A stretch of 64,000 nucleotides of DNA from Larix kaempferi (taxonomy: Eukaryota > Streptophyta > Pinopsida > Pinales > Pinaceae): positions 8,713,001 through 8,777,000 of the forward strand of contig BSBM01000076.1 in assembly GCA_027924585.1 (NCBI GenBank). The letters are read 5' to 3'. Made by a program: the position numbers and the translations under genes. The notes under the pieces are model-generated. The model had not been told where the DNA came from. It made no database searches and saw nothing but the letters and a program-made list of their open reading frames with translations. Positions within the stretch are counted from its first letter, which is position 1. The number at the start of each line of letters is the position of its first letter. Below are positions 45,388 to 56,606 of this stretch, piece after piece.

Positions 45388-48311
45388 ATGCCACGAGAGC
45401 TAGAAACAATTTAGATTAGCAGTGAGGTTGAGTCTCCTTTCACCGGGATTGTAATTGAGGAAGAATTTGTGTCTGCGGGAGACGTCAATCTAGAGGCAGA
45501 AGTTGCAAACATGATGGTGGGAGCGTCATTCATTGTCAAAAAGCATTGGGGGGGGGGTTGGCGTTCTGAGTCCCCGCAGACCAAGAGGCAACTTAGATAA
45601 TCTACTGCAGTGGTAGGAGAAGCTTAGGGGTAGGTAGGGCAGTCCAGTCGCCACGTTGATGAGTCTTCCCCCATGGGAGGGATTGTCAGCTATTGACATC
45701 CCTGGGTATCTCCCTCCCAGTTGGCCAGATGCAACCCCACGCAAGCTGAATCCGAAGTAGAAGTATGGCGTGAAGATTCCAGCACTCCCTACTGGAATGG
45801 AGTGCTATGTTGATATTGTGTCGGCGTTGATGCACCTACGATACAATGATCATGATATGGTGGCCTACCTAGAAATTGCATCGGCCCCATATGTGTCTGG
45901 GCCACAACTTACCGCCACGCCGATTCCACAGGATTGGGCACGAGGATTGAAGCAGGCCAGCTTGTTAGGGCTCATAAACATGCCACACTTCGGGTGGCTG
46001 GCGAAAGTTAATGCGTGTGTAAAGTAGCTGCTTGCTTGCTTCCATGGTGGTTCATTGTGGCTGGATAGAGAAATTCCGGTTAATGTTGATTTGATCTCCC
46101 ACATTACCGGGTTGCCTAAATATGGATTCGACCCACTGCAGTACTTCCAAGGGAAGGCGAATGATAAAAAGGGGGCAGGACAGCTGGTAAAGAAATATGG
46201 CTTGGAAACGGATGGCCGTGGGTATCGCACCGATAGTATTAATGATTAGGAGGTACTCACCGACACCAAGATTTTATCTTGGAAGGTGGTTAGGGGCGGT
46301 CGACATAACCAGTGCAACTCGGGGATTGTCGCATGTGCAGTACAATGTGCAGAGGGTGTTCAAATGAACTGGTCCTTGTTTCTATTAAATCAGTTGGCGG
46401 AGGATGCTGCGGAAATTCAGGCCGGCAAGGGCTCATTTACATATAGCTGGTTGCTACTCTTGATTACCTTTGTGGATTGGAAGGAGCCCGATGTGTACCA
46501 GGGCATGGAAGTTGCGGTTGCAAAAGAGCGGCGGGGTGCGCGCTATTAGAACTTATGGTATGTACGGGAACCCGAGTGACTCTGAGATTTCCAATTGCTA
46601 TTCTGGCTCTACTGGGAGATGCTTTGCAATGCAGCAACAAAGGTACCACGGATATCCAAAGAAACTGCGACAAAGTTTAAGCCAATCATGGAGTTTGTGG
46701 TTCGACCGCATGCTATTTATGTGCAGGCAAGGCGTGACCCTGGTCAGTAGTGGTTGTTGACCCTTTACAAGGTAACGACTGAAACATTAGAGGCTATCGA
46801 ACAACTGGCCAACAAAATGGCGTGAACCTGTGGCATTGGCCGAGATTGAGGCTGGAGGGCTGGAAAAGGGTACAGAAGATCGTATATCGGCACAAGACCT
46901 ACACAATCATCATGATTCTGATCAAGAGTCCATCAAAACACCGACAGATGATGACAGTGACCGCGCCTTGGAAGAGAACAGAACGAAAGGGCACCAGGAC
47001 CCAGCAACAATCAGTGGGTTTCCCCTGCTGACAGAGGCGCACTTGGGTTGACTTATCAAAGTAATCACAGATGCATCCACCGCAGCAGCTGACAAGATGG
47101 CGAGGAAGGCAGACGAAGGGTTCCATGCAGTCACTGCCTATATGGAATCTCTGTATGACATGGTTTCAAGAAAGGCACCAGAGGAAGCAATGGCACCGCA
47201 AGTTGGCACAATCAGCACCGAGCTGCGAGTCAGGAATGTGGAGATTCCCCCAACTGCGATTGTGACCAAGGATGAGGCAGTGAACAGCTTGATGCAGCAG
47301 TTGGAGAAGGTGACCATCAATGTGAACGCATTGCTAGCGGAAGGATTGACCACTATGCAGACAGCTACCAACCAGCAGACAACAGACCAACTGTGGGAGA
47401 TTAGTGGTATGTGCATACGATTGTAGGAGAGTGAGGTCAACGCAGAGCATACCATTGTAGAATTGAACGACGAGGATGCCTCAGCACGGTAGGCTGTGGA
47501 TGAGCTCGAAGAAGACATTAAGAAAGAACGGGCGGTGAAGGCTCGGGAAATCGAAGGACTAAAGAAGGAACACGATTTCCTGATTGCGGAGAAGGCCTGT
47601 CTATGGGATCAAAGCATGTGGGTTGAGAAGGCTATTGTTGATGCATGTCAGCATGTGCGGGAGCCGATTGAAGAGTCGGATTTGCTCCAATGGGTGCAGT
47701 GACTGGGGAATGCCATTGCCCAGTTGCGGCAGGAGAATCAAGAGTTGAAGGCTCAGGTGAATCTTGGTATGCCTCAAGTTGAAATCGACGATAGAAAAAG
47801 GGCAATTGAGGAGGTCGCAACTCAGATGGAGGAGCTGGAAAAGTCCGTGACGAAGCTCACAGCTGACACTGTGCAATTTTGGGGCCAGATCATTCAGGAT
47901 GAGCAGGTCGAACAACTAAGGAAGGATCGGCAGGAAGCGGAGGGGCATTTGGGGACACTCAAAGTAGCGATGCGTGTAATGCCAGCCATGGAGCAGGTTG
48001 CCAAGGTTACGGAATTGAAAGATCTGCAACAGCACATCACCAAGGCTGATGAGTGCCAAAAGAAGCATGCTACGCAGTTGGAGCAGTTTCAGGAGGTTGG
48101 GGGACAGTTCATGACCAAGGCTGGTGAAGCGCTTCAGGTCGTATAGAACGGTCATCAACAGGTGATGATGAAGCTCACTATGCATCCATCTGTCGAAGAT
48201 GTGGTCGACAGTCAGGTGGCGGCTATGGAAGTCAAGGAAATGGTGATGACAGTCGCGCGGCAGTACAAGGAATTCAAAGTGAATACCACAGAATACACCA
48301 TGTCCAGTTGA
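45388..48311 (+). pseudogene. E5 third reading frame: globular N-part and long coiled coil
   Basis: It lies between pol and the 3' LTR in sense orientation, roughly 960 codons with few stops. The first half is one frame (45770-46549 clean apart from two stops), with 'PQDWARGLKQASLLGLINM', 'LWLDREIPVNVDLISHITGL' and 'FTYSWLLLLITFVDW'. The second half is in another frame from about 46830 to 48311, strongly charged, with heptad-like runs at 47496-48146 ('DELEEDIKKERAVKAREIE', 'QLRQENQELKAQV', 'QMEELEKSVTKLTADT'). No signal peptide or strong membrane segment is clear, so it does not look like a typical envelope. Extra 3' frames are known in Athila (env-like) and in Tat/Ogre relatives; which, if any, this matches is unknown. 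Confidence 0.7.
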
Positions 48312-48350
48312 CATGGCTCGAGGGAGAGCCACAAGATTGTGTTGGAGGCC

Positions 48351-49237
48351 TGTTGGTAGGCGGTTTGGTAAGGAAGAATCGCAACATCGCCGATGCTGCG
48401 ACACGTCAGAAGAGGTCGCGGAAGGAAGAAGGTTGAATTATTTTATGTATTTTTGAGTCGATTGTACCGCAAAGGGTGGGTTTCGGGTCATTTGGACCAC
48501 ATTTTATGTGTTTTATGCATTTTTGAGTCAGTTGTACCACGGTATGCGGGTTTTTGGGTCATTTGGACCGTGTTAGCTATATTTTGGGTCAATTGTCCAA
48601 GTGTCAATTAGGAAGTTGTTAGTAAGTGGACAAGAGTTGAAAGGCGGAAGCCTATATATAGACAAGATTTGTAAGGGTTGAGGTACCTTATGTTTTGGCT
48701 TTTGATCTTAGTATAGGTCGTTGGATGTTGATAATGCACATCTTTGAGTCTGTATGTGTGATCAAGAGGTATTGTTGAGATCTAGTTTTGAGGAGATGTT
48801 GTATCAGGGTTTTGCCGAAGTAATATGACATGACGAAACTGTTTGGTGAAAATTCCTATGTACCTTTTGATGATAGTGCATGTTGCAATTCACAAATGAT
48901 GCTATGATTTCTGCAACACTTAATGCTTTAATGTTATACTTGCCACGATGAATGTTTATGTTGAATGATGCTCTGAATATGAATAACATTAAGCTTGAAT
49001 GCATAGATCTGCCTTGGATGTTGTGATAAGTTAAGTAAGTGTTGCCATAGTTATCCTTCTTCATTCGACGGAAACATGGTTCCGTCCACTCTCTCTTGAT
49101 CGCCTTGGGTGAGACCTCATCTGCTCCACAGGTGTTGCTGGACACGGTAAAACATGTCTGGGTCAGTGCTCAGGGAGATCGCTGTGGGTTGGTGTCGACA
49201 GTGATGGGAACCCCTGTTGACTAGGTTTGAGTCAACA
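48351..49237 (+). repeat. E5 3' LTR, 887 bp
   Basis: TGTTGGTAGG to GAGTCAACA, followed by ATACA. The purine-rich CGAGGGAGAG at 48319-48328 or TTGGAGG at 48342-48348 may be the polypurine tract. The TATA box is at 48651-48663. Confidence 0.95.
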
Positions 49238-49604
49238 ATACAACAATCCGTACTTCTTTTCATTGGCACAAATTCGAGGTAAATGTCTGTTGATTTAAAA
49301 TTGTGAAATTTTGTCAGTTGTGGGAAAGAGAAAATTTTTGAGTTTCTTCTTCTTGAATAAAATTTCTTCTCTTGGGTTTTCCTTAGGTCGTTGTTTTGCC
49401 CTGGTCAAGGTTGACCAAAAATTATTTGCATTCAATATGAATGTTTAGTTTTATGTGTTGATAGAATTTTGGCATGGTGTTTTAAATTTCAATAGTCTGA
49501 AAGTGAATCTTTTAATTTGAAACCTAGTTGCAAAAGTGTTTGACGAAATGCCTAAAAGAGAAACTTCATGATTTTGTCATTTTTCTTCAGAAAATATTAT
49601 TATA

Positions 49605-50335
49605 CAACATATATAACATCAAGCACAACAACAATAGATTGTTATTCTATTATCTTTAATCTTAGTGTTAAGTCCCTTAACAATCAATATAACATAGGTT
49701 GACCTAAGCCTTGCAAATAGGCATATTAAAGATAAGTAAGCCACACACAAGCTCTCCACTAGTAGAGCACAAGTGTCAAGATCCAATGATGATATTGTGC
49801 ATAGTAGTTACCCAAGGTGATGTAGCTATGCGAGGAAAGTACACACCCCTCCATCGCAAGCCTCCGCATGATCCATCCATCCTCTAAAACCAAGTACTCC
49901 ATTAGGGAATTTACCCCCTACAAGAACATGTCAAAGCCCTAGGAATCCCCGATCCATCTCCAATCCTGCAAAGAGGAAACCAAGCTTCCGCATGCCATCT
50001 AGGGACTGTATCCCTCCTCCACAAGCACAACTCTCCTCATATCCTATAGGAAATTATTCCGCAAGGTGAATCCTCTATGTGGCCATCATGGAGGCCATCC
50101 ACCATACAGAAAAGAGATCTATAATGCCCTAGGGAAGAACATTGAGCGAATGATCATTTGAGGTCTTGCATCCATTCAAAAAGCTATCACAAGTGTGCAT
50201 ATCCATCATGGACCATCTCTCATGTTGCAATCCATCTCAAACCATCTAGGGTTTGAACATACACCATGTACTCCAAAAGCACCACAAGCATGGTGTAAAC
50301 ACTTTCATAGTAACTTGAAAGTATAACAAAATGTG
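49605..50335 (-). repeat. Orphan LTR fragment of the E4 family
   Basis: It aligns with E4 LTR 31850-33220 in two blocks. The part equal to 31920-32555 is missing here, joining CCCTTAACAA to GGTTGACCTAAGCC near 49680-49700. It ends near ATAACAAA. No internal region or target duplication is visible. The 49238-49604 stretch to its left is unassigned. Confidence 0.85.
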
Positions 50336-50850
50336 TACTGGCATAGCCACACTTAAGTATTGCACAATTTTAATTGGTTTAATCACAATATGATAAATAA
50401 ATGGTATGTTTAAATTCATTGTTGTTTTAAAAACTTCTAACTAGTTTGCACCTTTTGTTTCTAGTCTCTGATAGGACTTCTTACTCCTCCACCTCACACA
50501 TAGTTTCAAGGAACTTTTGGTCTTTCATCCACTCCCACTAAATTTATTAGCATTAGATGTTTTATCAAAATTCCCTTCACTTAGGTATAGAGCAAGTTAA
50601 ATTTGTCACTACTATATTTGGGGTAAAAAACAACATTTATTACAACATTAATTTCAACAAAAACAGTTTGTGTCATTTTTTGGCCTTGGAATAAGGTATA
50701 ACTCTGATTTTTTTCACTTGCATAGATATATCAACATTTATAAATATCATATCATCGTGATGGGATTGGTTATTTACATTTATCACTCTAATTTTTGTTA
50801 CCACAATGTTTTAACCCAATATCAATATTTCCACATTAGGACATCATTTT
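50336..50850. other. Spacer, AT-rich
   Basis: One 72-codon frame at 50670-50888 is Tyr/Ile/His-rich and overlaps the following duplication; I do not believe it is a gene. Nothing else is recognised. Confidence 0.4.
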
Positions 50851-52380
50851 ATCGATGTATTAACATCTATTCAATTGCGTCCATATAGAAATGCAAGTGG
50901 ATTGTATACATGTACTTGTGTGGGTTTTGCTTCTCAAGTAGGTATTGAACAAATGACCCTTTCTATAGATGAAAAATACAAAATTAGTACGAAATTATGG
51001 AAAAGAATATTTAAAAAGGAAATATAGTGACTTATTTTAAAAGGGGAAAAATAAAATATCAAAAACTTAGTGCATAGGTTAAAAACAAAGCATAGTAGTC
51101 TAGTTAAAAAGAGAATAATTTGTACCTCTATCTACTACTTAGTGAAATCATAATCTCCCCTAAAATCCAAATTAAGAAATTTCTAATAGAGACGATATTG
51201 ATGCACAAAAAATCTAGAGAAATGTTGAGGAAATTCTCAAAAGAGTTAGGGATAAGATCGGTGATATCAATCTGATGAATTTGATGGTTTTGAACATTCT
51301 AACACTTGTAAAACGTCTAGTCCGAAAAAAGCATCTTGGAAGGTAATAATTACAAATGTTATTGTGCATGCAAAAAATGCAATTGTATGAAGACAAACAA
51401 ATTTGTATATTAGTAGCTACAAAGCATTGTTGAAAACATAGGCACCTATTAGCGAGGCTTAATTATTACTTCGTGAAGTTTTTCCTAAGGGATATATATA
51501 TATATAATCGATGTATTAGCATCTATTCAATTGCATCCATATGGAAATGCAGGTGGATTGTATGCCTGTACGTATGTGGGTTTTGCTTCTCAAGTAGGTA
51601 TCGAACAAATGACCCTTTCTATAAATGAAAAATACAAAATTAGTACGAAATTATGGAAACGAGAATATTTAAAAAGGAAATATAGTGACTTATTTTAAAA
51701 GGGGAAGAATAAAATATCGAAAACATAATGCATAAGTTATAAAGGAAGCCTAGTAGTCTAGTTAAAAAGAGAATAATTTGTACCTCTATCTACTACTCAG
51801 TGAAATCATAGTCTCCCCTAAAATACAAATTAAGAAATTTCCAATAGAGATGATATTGATGAACACAAAATCTAGAGAAAATTTGAGGAAATTCTCAAAA
51901 GAGTTAGGGATAAGATTGGTGGTATCAATTTTGATGATTTTGTCGATTTTGAACATTCTAACACTTGCCAAAAACCTAGTCCGAAAAAACCATCTTGGAA
52001 GGTACTAACTACAAATGTTATTGTGCATGAAAAAAATGAAATTGTATGAAGACAAACAAATTTGTATTTTAGTAGATACAAAGCATTGTCGAAATCATAA
52101 GCACCTATTAGCGAGGTTTAATTATTAATTGGTGGTAATATGATTCTCACAAGTTATTCGATTTTGAACATTCTAACACTTGCCAAAAACCTAGTCCGAA
52201 AAAACCATCTTGGAAGGTACTAACTACAAATTTTATTGTGCATGAAAAAAATGAAATTGTATGAAGACAAACAAATTTGTATTTTAGTAGATACAAAGCA
52301 TTGTCAAAAACATAAGCACCTATTAACGAGGTTTAATTATTACTTGGTGGTAATATGATTCTCACAAGTTTTTCCTAAGG

Positions 52381-52423
<43 letters not shown>

Positions 52424-52500
52424 CTATTAATGAAGTTTTATTTATTACCTGGTGGTAATATGATTCTCACAAGTTTTTCCTAGAGGATATGTGTGTTCTA
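50851..52500. repeat. Stepwise tandem duplication, 656-bp unit plus two shorter copies
   Basis: Copy 1 is 50851-51506 and copy 2 is 51507-52157. A third partial copy, 52158-52380, repeats only the last 220 bases (from CGATTTTGAACATTC), and a fourth, 52424-52500, repeats only the last 75. All end in CACAAGTTTTTCCTA-type text followed by a TA-rich run. Open frames such as 51778-52008 lie inside the unit and are not family members I know. Confidence 0.93.
52381..52423. repeat. (TA)10(CA)11 microsatellite
   Basis: TA repeats at 52381-52400 pass into CA repeats at 52401-52423. The same spot in copy 1 of the duplication has only a short TA run (51491-51506). Confidence 0.97.
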
Positions 52501-52868
52501 TGTTCTTAATAACAAAGATTAACATGCCAGATGGGGTTCTTGAAAATAATATTGGTTAGGGTAATGGAAATGAAGTTCATGATAATATGCCCATTGATGA
52601 AAACTCTAGGGAAGACCAAAATACAATGGAAGATAATGATAATGATAAACTAGTGAATTATGGGATAAATAGTTTGATTCATGACACCTTTGTTGGATGT
52701 GTGTTGTATTATTTGGAAGTAGACTTAGTCACACCTTGATGGAGGTTCGGAGGAAAAGATCTTGAGGGAAAAATATTATGGTTTGTTTTGTCTTATTTTG
52801 GCCAATGGTTTGAGACCCATTGTTGCACCGAGTGAAATGAGGTGATCTACAGCCCATTATGGGGGAGA
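52501..52868 (+). other. Possible 3' end of another copia element
   Basis: The stretch ends in GGGGGAGA at 52861-52868 directly before an LTR-type start, as a polypurine tract would. No pol domain can be recognised in it; a few clean codons (52740-52868) may be a pol tail. Confidence 0.35.
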
Positions 52869-53427
52869 TGTTGTAACGTGATATAACATGATATAACGTT
52901 TGTAAAAAAATAATTAAAAAAATTCATGTCGGCTCATAAAATAAAAAAATTAGGGAAAGTATTTAAAAAAAAATCCATGTCGGTTCATAAAATAAAATAT
53001 TATGAAGAGTAATTAAAAAATAGATGTTCGTTTATAAAATAAAAACTTAAAACTTAAACCCGGATCTATCAATCAAGAGAGAAAAATTTCTTGAGTTTAA
53101 ATTTTAAAAAAGAAATACACCTCAAGAAATTGGATCCCTCTCGGTGCTTGATAGATACGGGTTTAATAGAATAATTTCAATTAAGGAATTAGGGTTGTAA
53201 TCTAACTTTGGTTAACATATTAGGGTTTTGGATGCTATAATATATTATTGTAAATGATGGAGATGATGTAATGAGATAGAGAGAGGACCAAATCTCAACT
53301 AGGATGGTTTTCTCGATGAAGGGTTTCTAGGGTAAATCTCTATGTACTTTGTGTGTGTGCACTATTGTTATTTCTCATGTTTTAGATTCTATTGGTTTTT
53401 TTTTGCACAGGTTTATCAAAATCTTCA
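52869..53427 (+). repeat. E7 5' LTR with internal inverted repeat
   Basis: TGTTGTAACG to ATCTTCA, 559 bases, TG...CA. No second copy exists in the window, so the call rests on the flanking PPT-like and PBS-like sequences. Arms at 53056-53095 and 53121-53164 are complementary (AAACCCGGATCTATCAA against TTGATAGATACGGGTTT in part). Confidence 0.6.
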
Positions 53428-53429
53428 TA

Positions 53430-53445
53430 TAGTATTAGAGTGAGG
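53430..53445 (+). other. E7 primer-binding site, mutated
   Basis: TAGTATTAGAGTGAGG, two bases after the LTR end, against TGGTATCAGAGC. The two central differences are G to A and C to T. Confidence 0.6.
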
Positions 53446-53628
53446 TTATTTGATTCATAGGGATGCCTTTGTTGCTAGGGTTTAGCTCGTTATGTGAAGA
53501 GAAAGGGTATCTTGGGTCTGTAGTAAACCTGTGTTTGAGTGGGAACTTTTTGTAGTGAATCATGTGTAAAGAAGATAGTGAGCAATTTAAGAATATAAAT
53601 AGAGAAGTTTAACAACTAGAGATTTGAG

Positions 53629-54440
53629 TTATGGAAGTAAATATGCAAGATATTTGTGTAGATAGAGAATAGTGGGTTTTGTGGATCTAGGTACAAAACC
53701 TACTGGTATGTGGAACAAAGATTGGGAAAAGATGAAAAGAAAAGTGAGGAGCATGATTCCACTCCACCTCTCAGATTCGATGTTGTTGACCACCTTTGAA
53801 AAAGACATCATAAGGAAGTGTTGGGATAAGTTAGGAAATTTGTATCATTCAAAATCCCTCTAAAAAAGTTATTTCTTTGCAATAAGTTGTATCATATTAG
53901 GATGAAGGATGGAAATTTCGTGAAGGAGAATATAAATTCCTTCAATAATATGGTAAGTCAACTTGTCTCTATTGATATTAAGATGGATGAAGAAGATAAG
54001 TGTATTACCTTGTTACGTGTTCTTTGCCAAAATTTTGGGATAATTTGGTTGTAGAAATTGGTATTATAACTCAATCCATATTAAAGTTTGAGGATGTAGT
54101 TGTATCCTTGTTATAAAAGAAAATACAGATAAAAATCATGGAGGGTGTGATGAAGGATGTTTTTATGTATGAGAGGTCATCCCCAAAAGAGAGAAAACAA
54201 GTCTTTAGATATACTAGAGGTAGATTTGAATCTACAAGGATATGTGATAAATATATGCATTATAAGAAGGATTGCAGATTTAAGAATGTTGATAAAAGCA
54301 AGGGATTTGATGATGCCCCTTCCACAAAATTGAAAAACTCCACAAAAGAAGGAGTTGATGTTTACTTGAAATCTATAAGTACACATGCATATATGCATGG
54401 TTTTGAATTGGGTTCTTCAATTCATATGACTCCTCGTAGG
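53629..54440 (+). pseudogene. gag: E7 gag of copia type with zinc knuckle remnant
   Basis: 53672-53863 reads 'WNKDWEKMKRKVRSMIPLHL' then 'WDKLGNLYHSKSL', the conserved copia gag blocks. Decayed text follows, then 54138-54446 with 'FRYTRGRFEST' and a knuckle 'CDKYMHYKKDC' whose first Cys is lost. Its last 40 codons pass into the protease start 'ELGSSIHMTPRRE' (family: LD-S/T-G-S-S-F-H-M-T-P). Confidence 0.85.
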
Positions 54441-54446
54441 GAGTGA

Positions 54447-54960
54447 TTTTGTGAATATGAAAAGTACAATGGTGGTGGTGTTTTCTTAGGATACGAATTG
54501 ACAAAAAAAATCATACAATATGGAAGGGTCAAGTTGTCGCTCAAATATTTAAGGATTACAAATCTCCTAAGTGTTCTACACATTCTAGATTTGGCCTTAA
54601 ACTTGATATTTATATGTAATCTAGGTGATACAAGTGTGCATACTATTTGAAAAGGACATAAGAAAGGCTGTTCAAGGTGAAATGGAATTGATGAGGGTAG
54701 TGTGGATTGGAACTCTGTACAAGCTATTGGGAAGTACTTTTAATCACAGGTGTAACAATGTTTTTGTTCTTAAGGGTATCGATGAAGAATATGAGACCCC
54801 AACTATCCTGGGAGAGAAGAAAAATATATGGCATCAAATACTGGGACATATTGGAGATAATGACCTTCAAGCATAACATGGTAAATGTATGGTTGAAGGT
54901 ATGTCTAACTACTCATTATATTTTTAAATTTCTACGAGCATTGTATATATGGTTAACATA
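54447..54960 (+). pseudogene. E7 protease end and gag-pre-integrase
   Basis: Segments 54625-54876 read 'VWIGTLYKLLGSTF' and 'KKNIWHQILGHIGDNDLQA', the copia pre-integrase signature (LWHQRLGHIGEKGL). The His pair of the integrase zinc module is visible; the Cys pair is in the decayed stretch after 54876. Confidence 0.85.
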
Positions 54961-55620
54961 ATCAAGTGATATTCCCATATGGAGCTACAAGAGAAAAATG
55001 AATCTTAGAGTTAATACATAGTGGTATGTTTGGACCTGTTCCTATTCCATCACTAGGAAAATCTGTGTATTATGCTTCACTCATTAATGGTTTCTCAAGG
55101 AACACATGGTTCTATTTCCTTTGTAAGAAACTTGAATTTTTAAATAAATTTAAAGAGTTCAAGTCTCTTGTAGAAAACTAGACAAAGAATACAATAAAGG
55201 CCTTGAGGACAGATAAGGGTGGATATTTCTATGGAATTTTTTTTGAGGAATTCTATAAGGAGTGTGCAATATAAAGGAAAAATACTACTCCATACACACC
55301 TCAATAGAGTGCAATTATAGAAATAATGGACATGATGTTGATTGAAAAGGCATGAATTGTGCGTAGTGGTGCAAGGTTATCACATGAATTCTAGGTAGAG
55401 GTAGTTGATATTGAATGTTACTTGGTAAATCGATCACCTACACCAACACTGGTTGACAAATCTGGATGAGGCATGGACTAATAAAATACACTCTCTTAAA
55501 CATCTCAGAGTTTTTGGTTGTAATTCTTATGTGCATGTTCCAAAGGAAAATAGAAGTAAGTTAGATGATAAAGTTAAAAAATGTATCTTTATTGGTTATA
55601 AAAAGGTATAAATGTTATAA
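54961..55620 (+). pseudogene. E7 integrase core
   Basis: 'ILELIHSGMFGPVPIPSLGK' holds the first-Asp position (family HSDV; Asp has become Gly), then 'IKALRTDKGGYF' (second Asp), 'TPYTPQ', stop, 'SAIIEIMD' (Glu region, family TPQQNGVAERMN), and 'HLRVFGCNSYVHVPKENRSK' from the C-terminal part. The match ends at 'KKCIFIGYK', where the element is cut. At least six stops. Confidence 0.88.
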
Positions 55621-55621
55621 A

Positions 55622-56372
55622 ATTTATTTAGATGTTTTCCTGGCAAATTGCAACCTTTTTTGGGCCAAACCTCTTCTTTCATCAAATATTCCTATGATTT
55701 TATCCAAAAGATTCAATATTTTCATCTAGAGGATCAAGACTTAATGATAAGTTTTGATGTGGTTTCTCTCTTCACCAAATTACCTATTCCTAAATCCATT
55801 GAAATCATATCTAAATTAGTTGACATCGAATCCTTAAATTTAACTAATTTATGTCTTACTTCCACCTTCTTCTACTTCAAAGGAAAATTCTATGAACAAA
55901 CAAAAGGCACAAATATGGAAAAAGTAACATTAAAAACCTCTTTAAACCCCATAAAATCCTCAAGCAATTATTCAGAAGCGTTAAAAACAAATCCAATCCC
56001 TTTCTGTCACAATGGTTCTACTAAATTCAATGCTCATGTCGGAAATCCTACATCATAAAAACTACTTATCTATTCAAACCAGACTCAAAGAGCACATAAT
56101 TGACACTAATAATAACCACATTAAGAATTCTGGTGTACCAAAACACTCCCACCACTCCAAACATCTCATTTTTTTTTACCAAACCAATATTCTTGCTTCC
56201 ACCTCCCATTATTCCTCACACCTAAAGATTCTTGCTTCCACCTCCCAGGATTTAACGTGCCTCATTTGAGAATCTCTTGAAATAGAAAAGAACCCAATTT
56301 TTTTTATCTGTGATAAAGGTTATAATCTAAGGTAGTCTTGAAAACCCTTAATCCACAGGCGTGGATATTAAA
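55622..56372 (+). pseudogene. PLE-B: second Penelope-like remnant, RT joined to GIY-YIG end
   Basis: Frame 55648-56058 reads 'SFIKYSYDFIQKIQYF', then 'DLMISFDVVSLFTKLPIPKS', the Penelope RT motif with the first catalytic Asp, and 'FFYFKGKFYEQTKGTNM', the next RT block. The YVDD part is missing. A second frame from about 56070 reads 'IQTRLKEHIIDTNNNHI', the GIY-YIG block around the catalytic Arg, then 'HLIFFYQTNILA' and, after a shift, 'IRESLEIEKNP' with the catalytic Glu and 'DKGYNL' near the end. The endonuclease subtype differs from PLE-A. A large internal deletion joined the two halves. Confidence 0.85.
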
Positions 56373-56606
56373 CTAGGTCTTTTAATCTCATTCATATTGT
56401 CTCCCTTATTATTCTCCTTCTCCTTGATCCCCCTTCATCTTCCTTCCTTCATTTATCTTCTTTTCCTATCTCTTGGTCCCTTATATCTCACTACTACATT
56501 TGAGGTCCAAATTCGACGTTTATATCGATGTCTAAAGTTAAAAATCACTTAAACATTGGACATATGTAAATTGTGTGGGTTTAAAACAAATATTAGCTAG
56601 GTGTTT

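Larger units (their letters stand above)
37072..49237 (+). mobile_element. E5: 12 kb Ty3/gypsy element with an extra 3' reading frame
   Basis: Equal-length LTRs (887 bases) with TGTTG...CAACA ends, flanked by GTACA and ATACA, a target duplication with one change. Inside are gag, protease, RT, RNase H, integrase without a chromodomain, then a third frame of about 960 codons. The primer site resembles the TGGCGCC-type site of Athila/Tat elements, not tRNA-Met. The coding order, the lack of a chromodomain and the sense 3' frame all fit the non-chromovirus branch. Stops and one or two frameshifts inactivate it. Confidence 0.93.
52869..55620 (+). mobile_element. E7: decayed Ty1/copia element, 3' half lost
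   Basis: An LTR-like block (52869-53427) is followed by a primer-site-like sequence, copia gag, protease, gag-pre-integrase and integrase on the + strand. Similarity ends at about 55620 just after integrase, where Penelope sequence starts; RT, RNase H and the 3' LTR are missing. Stops are frequent and many stand in place of Gln, Arg or Trp. Confidence 0.85.

Noticed and set aside
45526-45744. - strand frame around the G9 run at 45548-45556
   Set aside because: Crosses a poly-G slip site and opposes the E5 coding direction; no support.
47601-48404. - strand frames opposite the E5 third frame
   Set aside because: Shadows of the coiled-coil codon bias; - strand stops and lack of family match.
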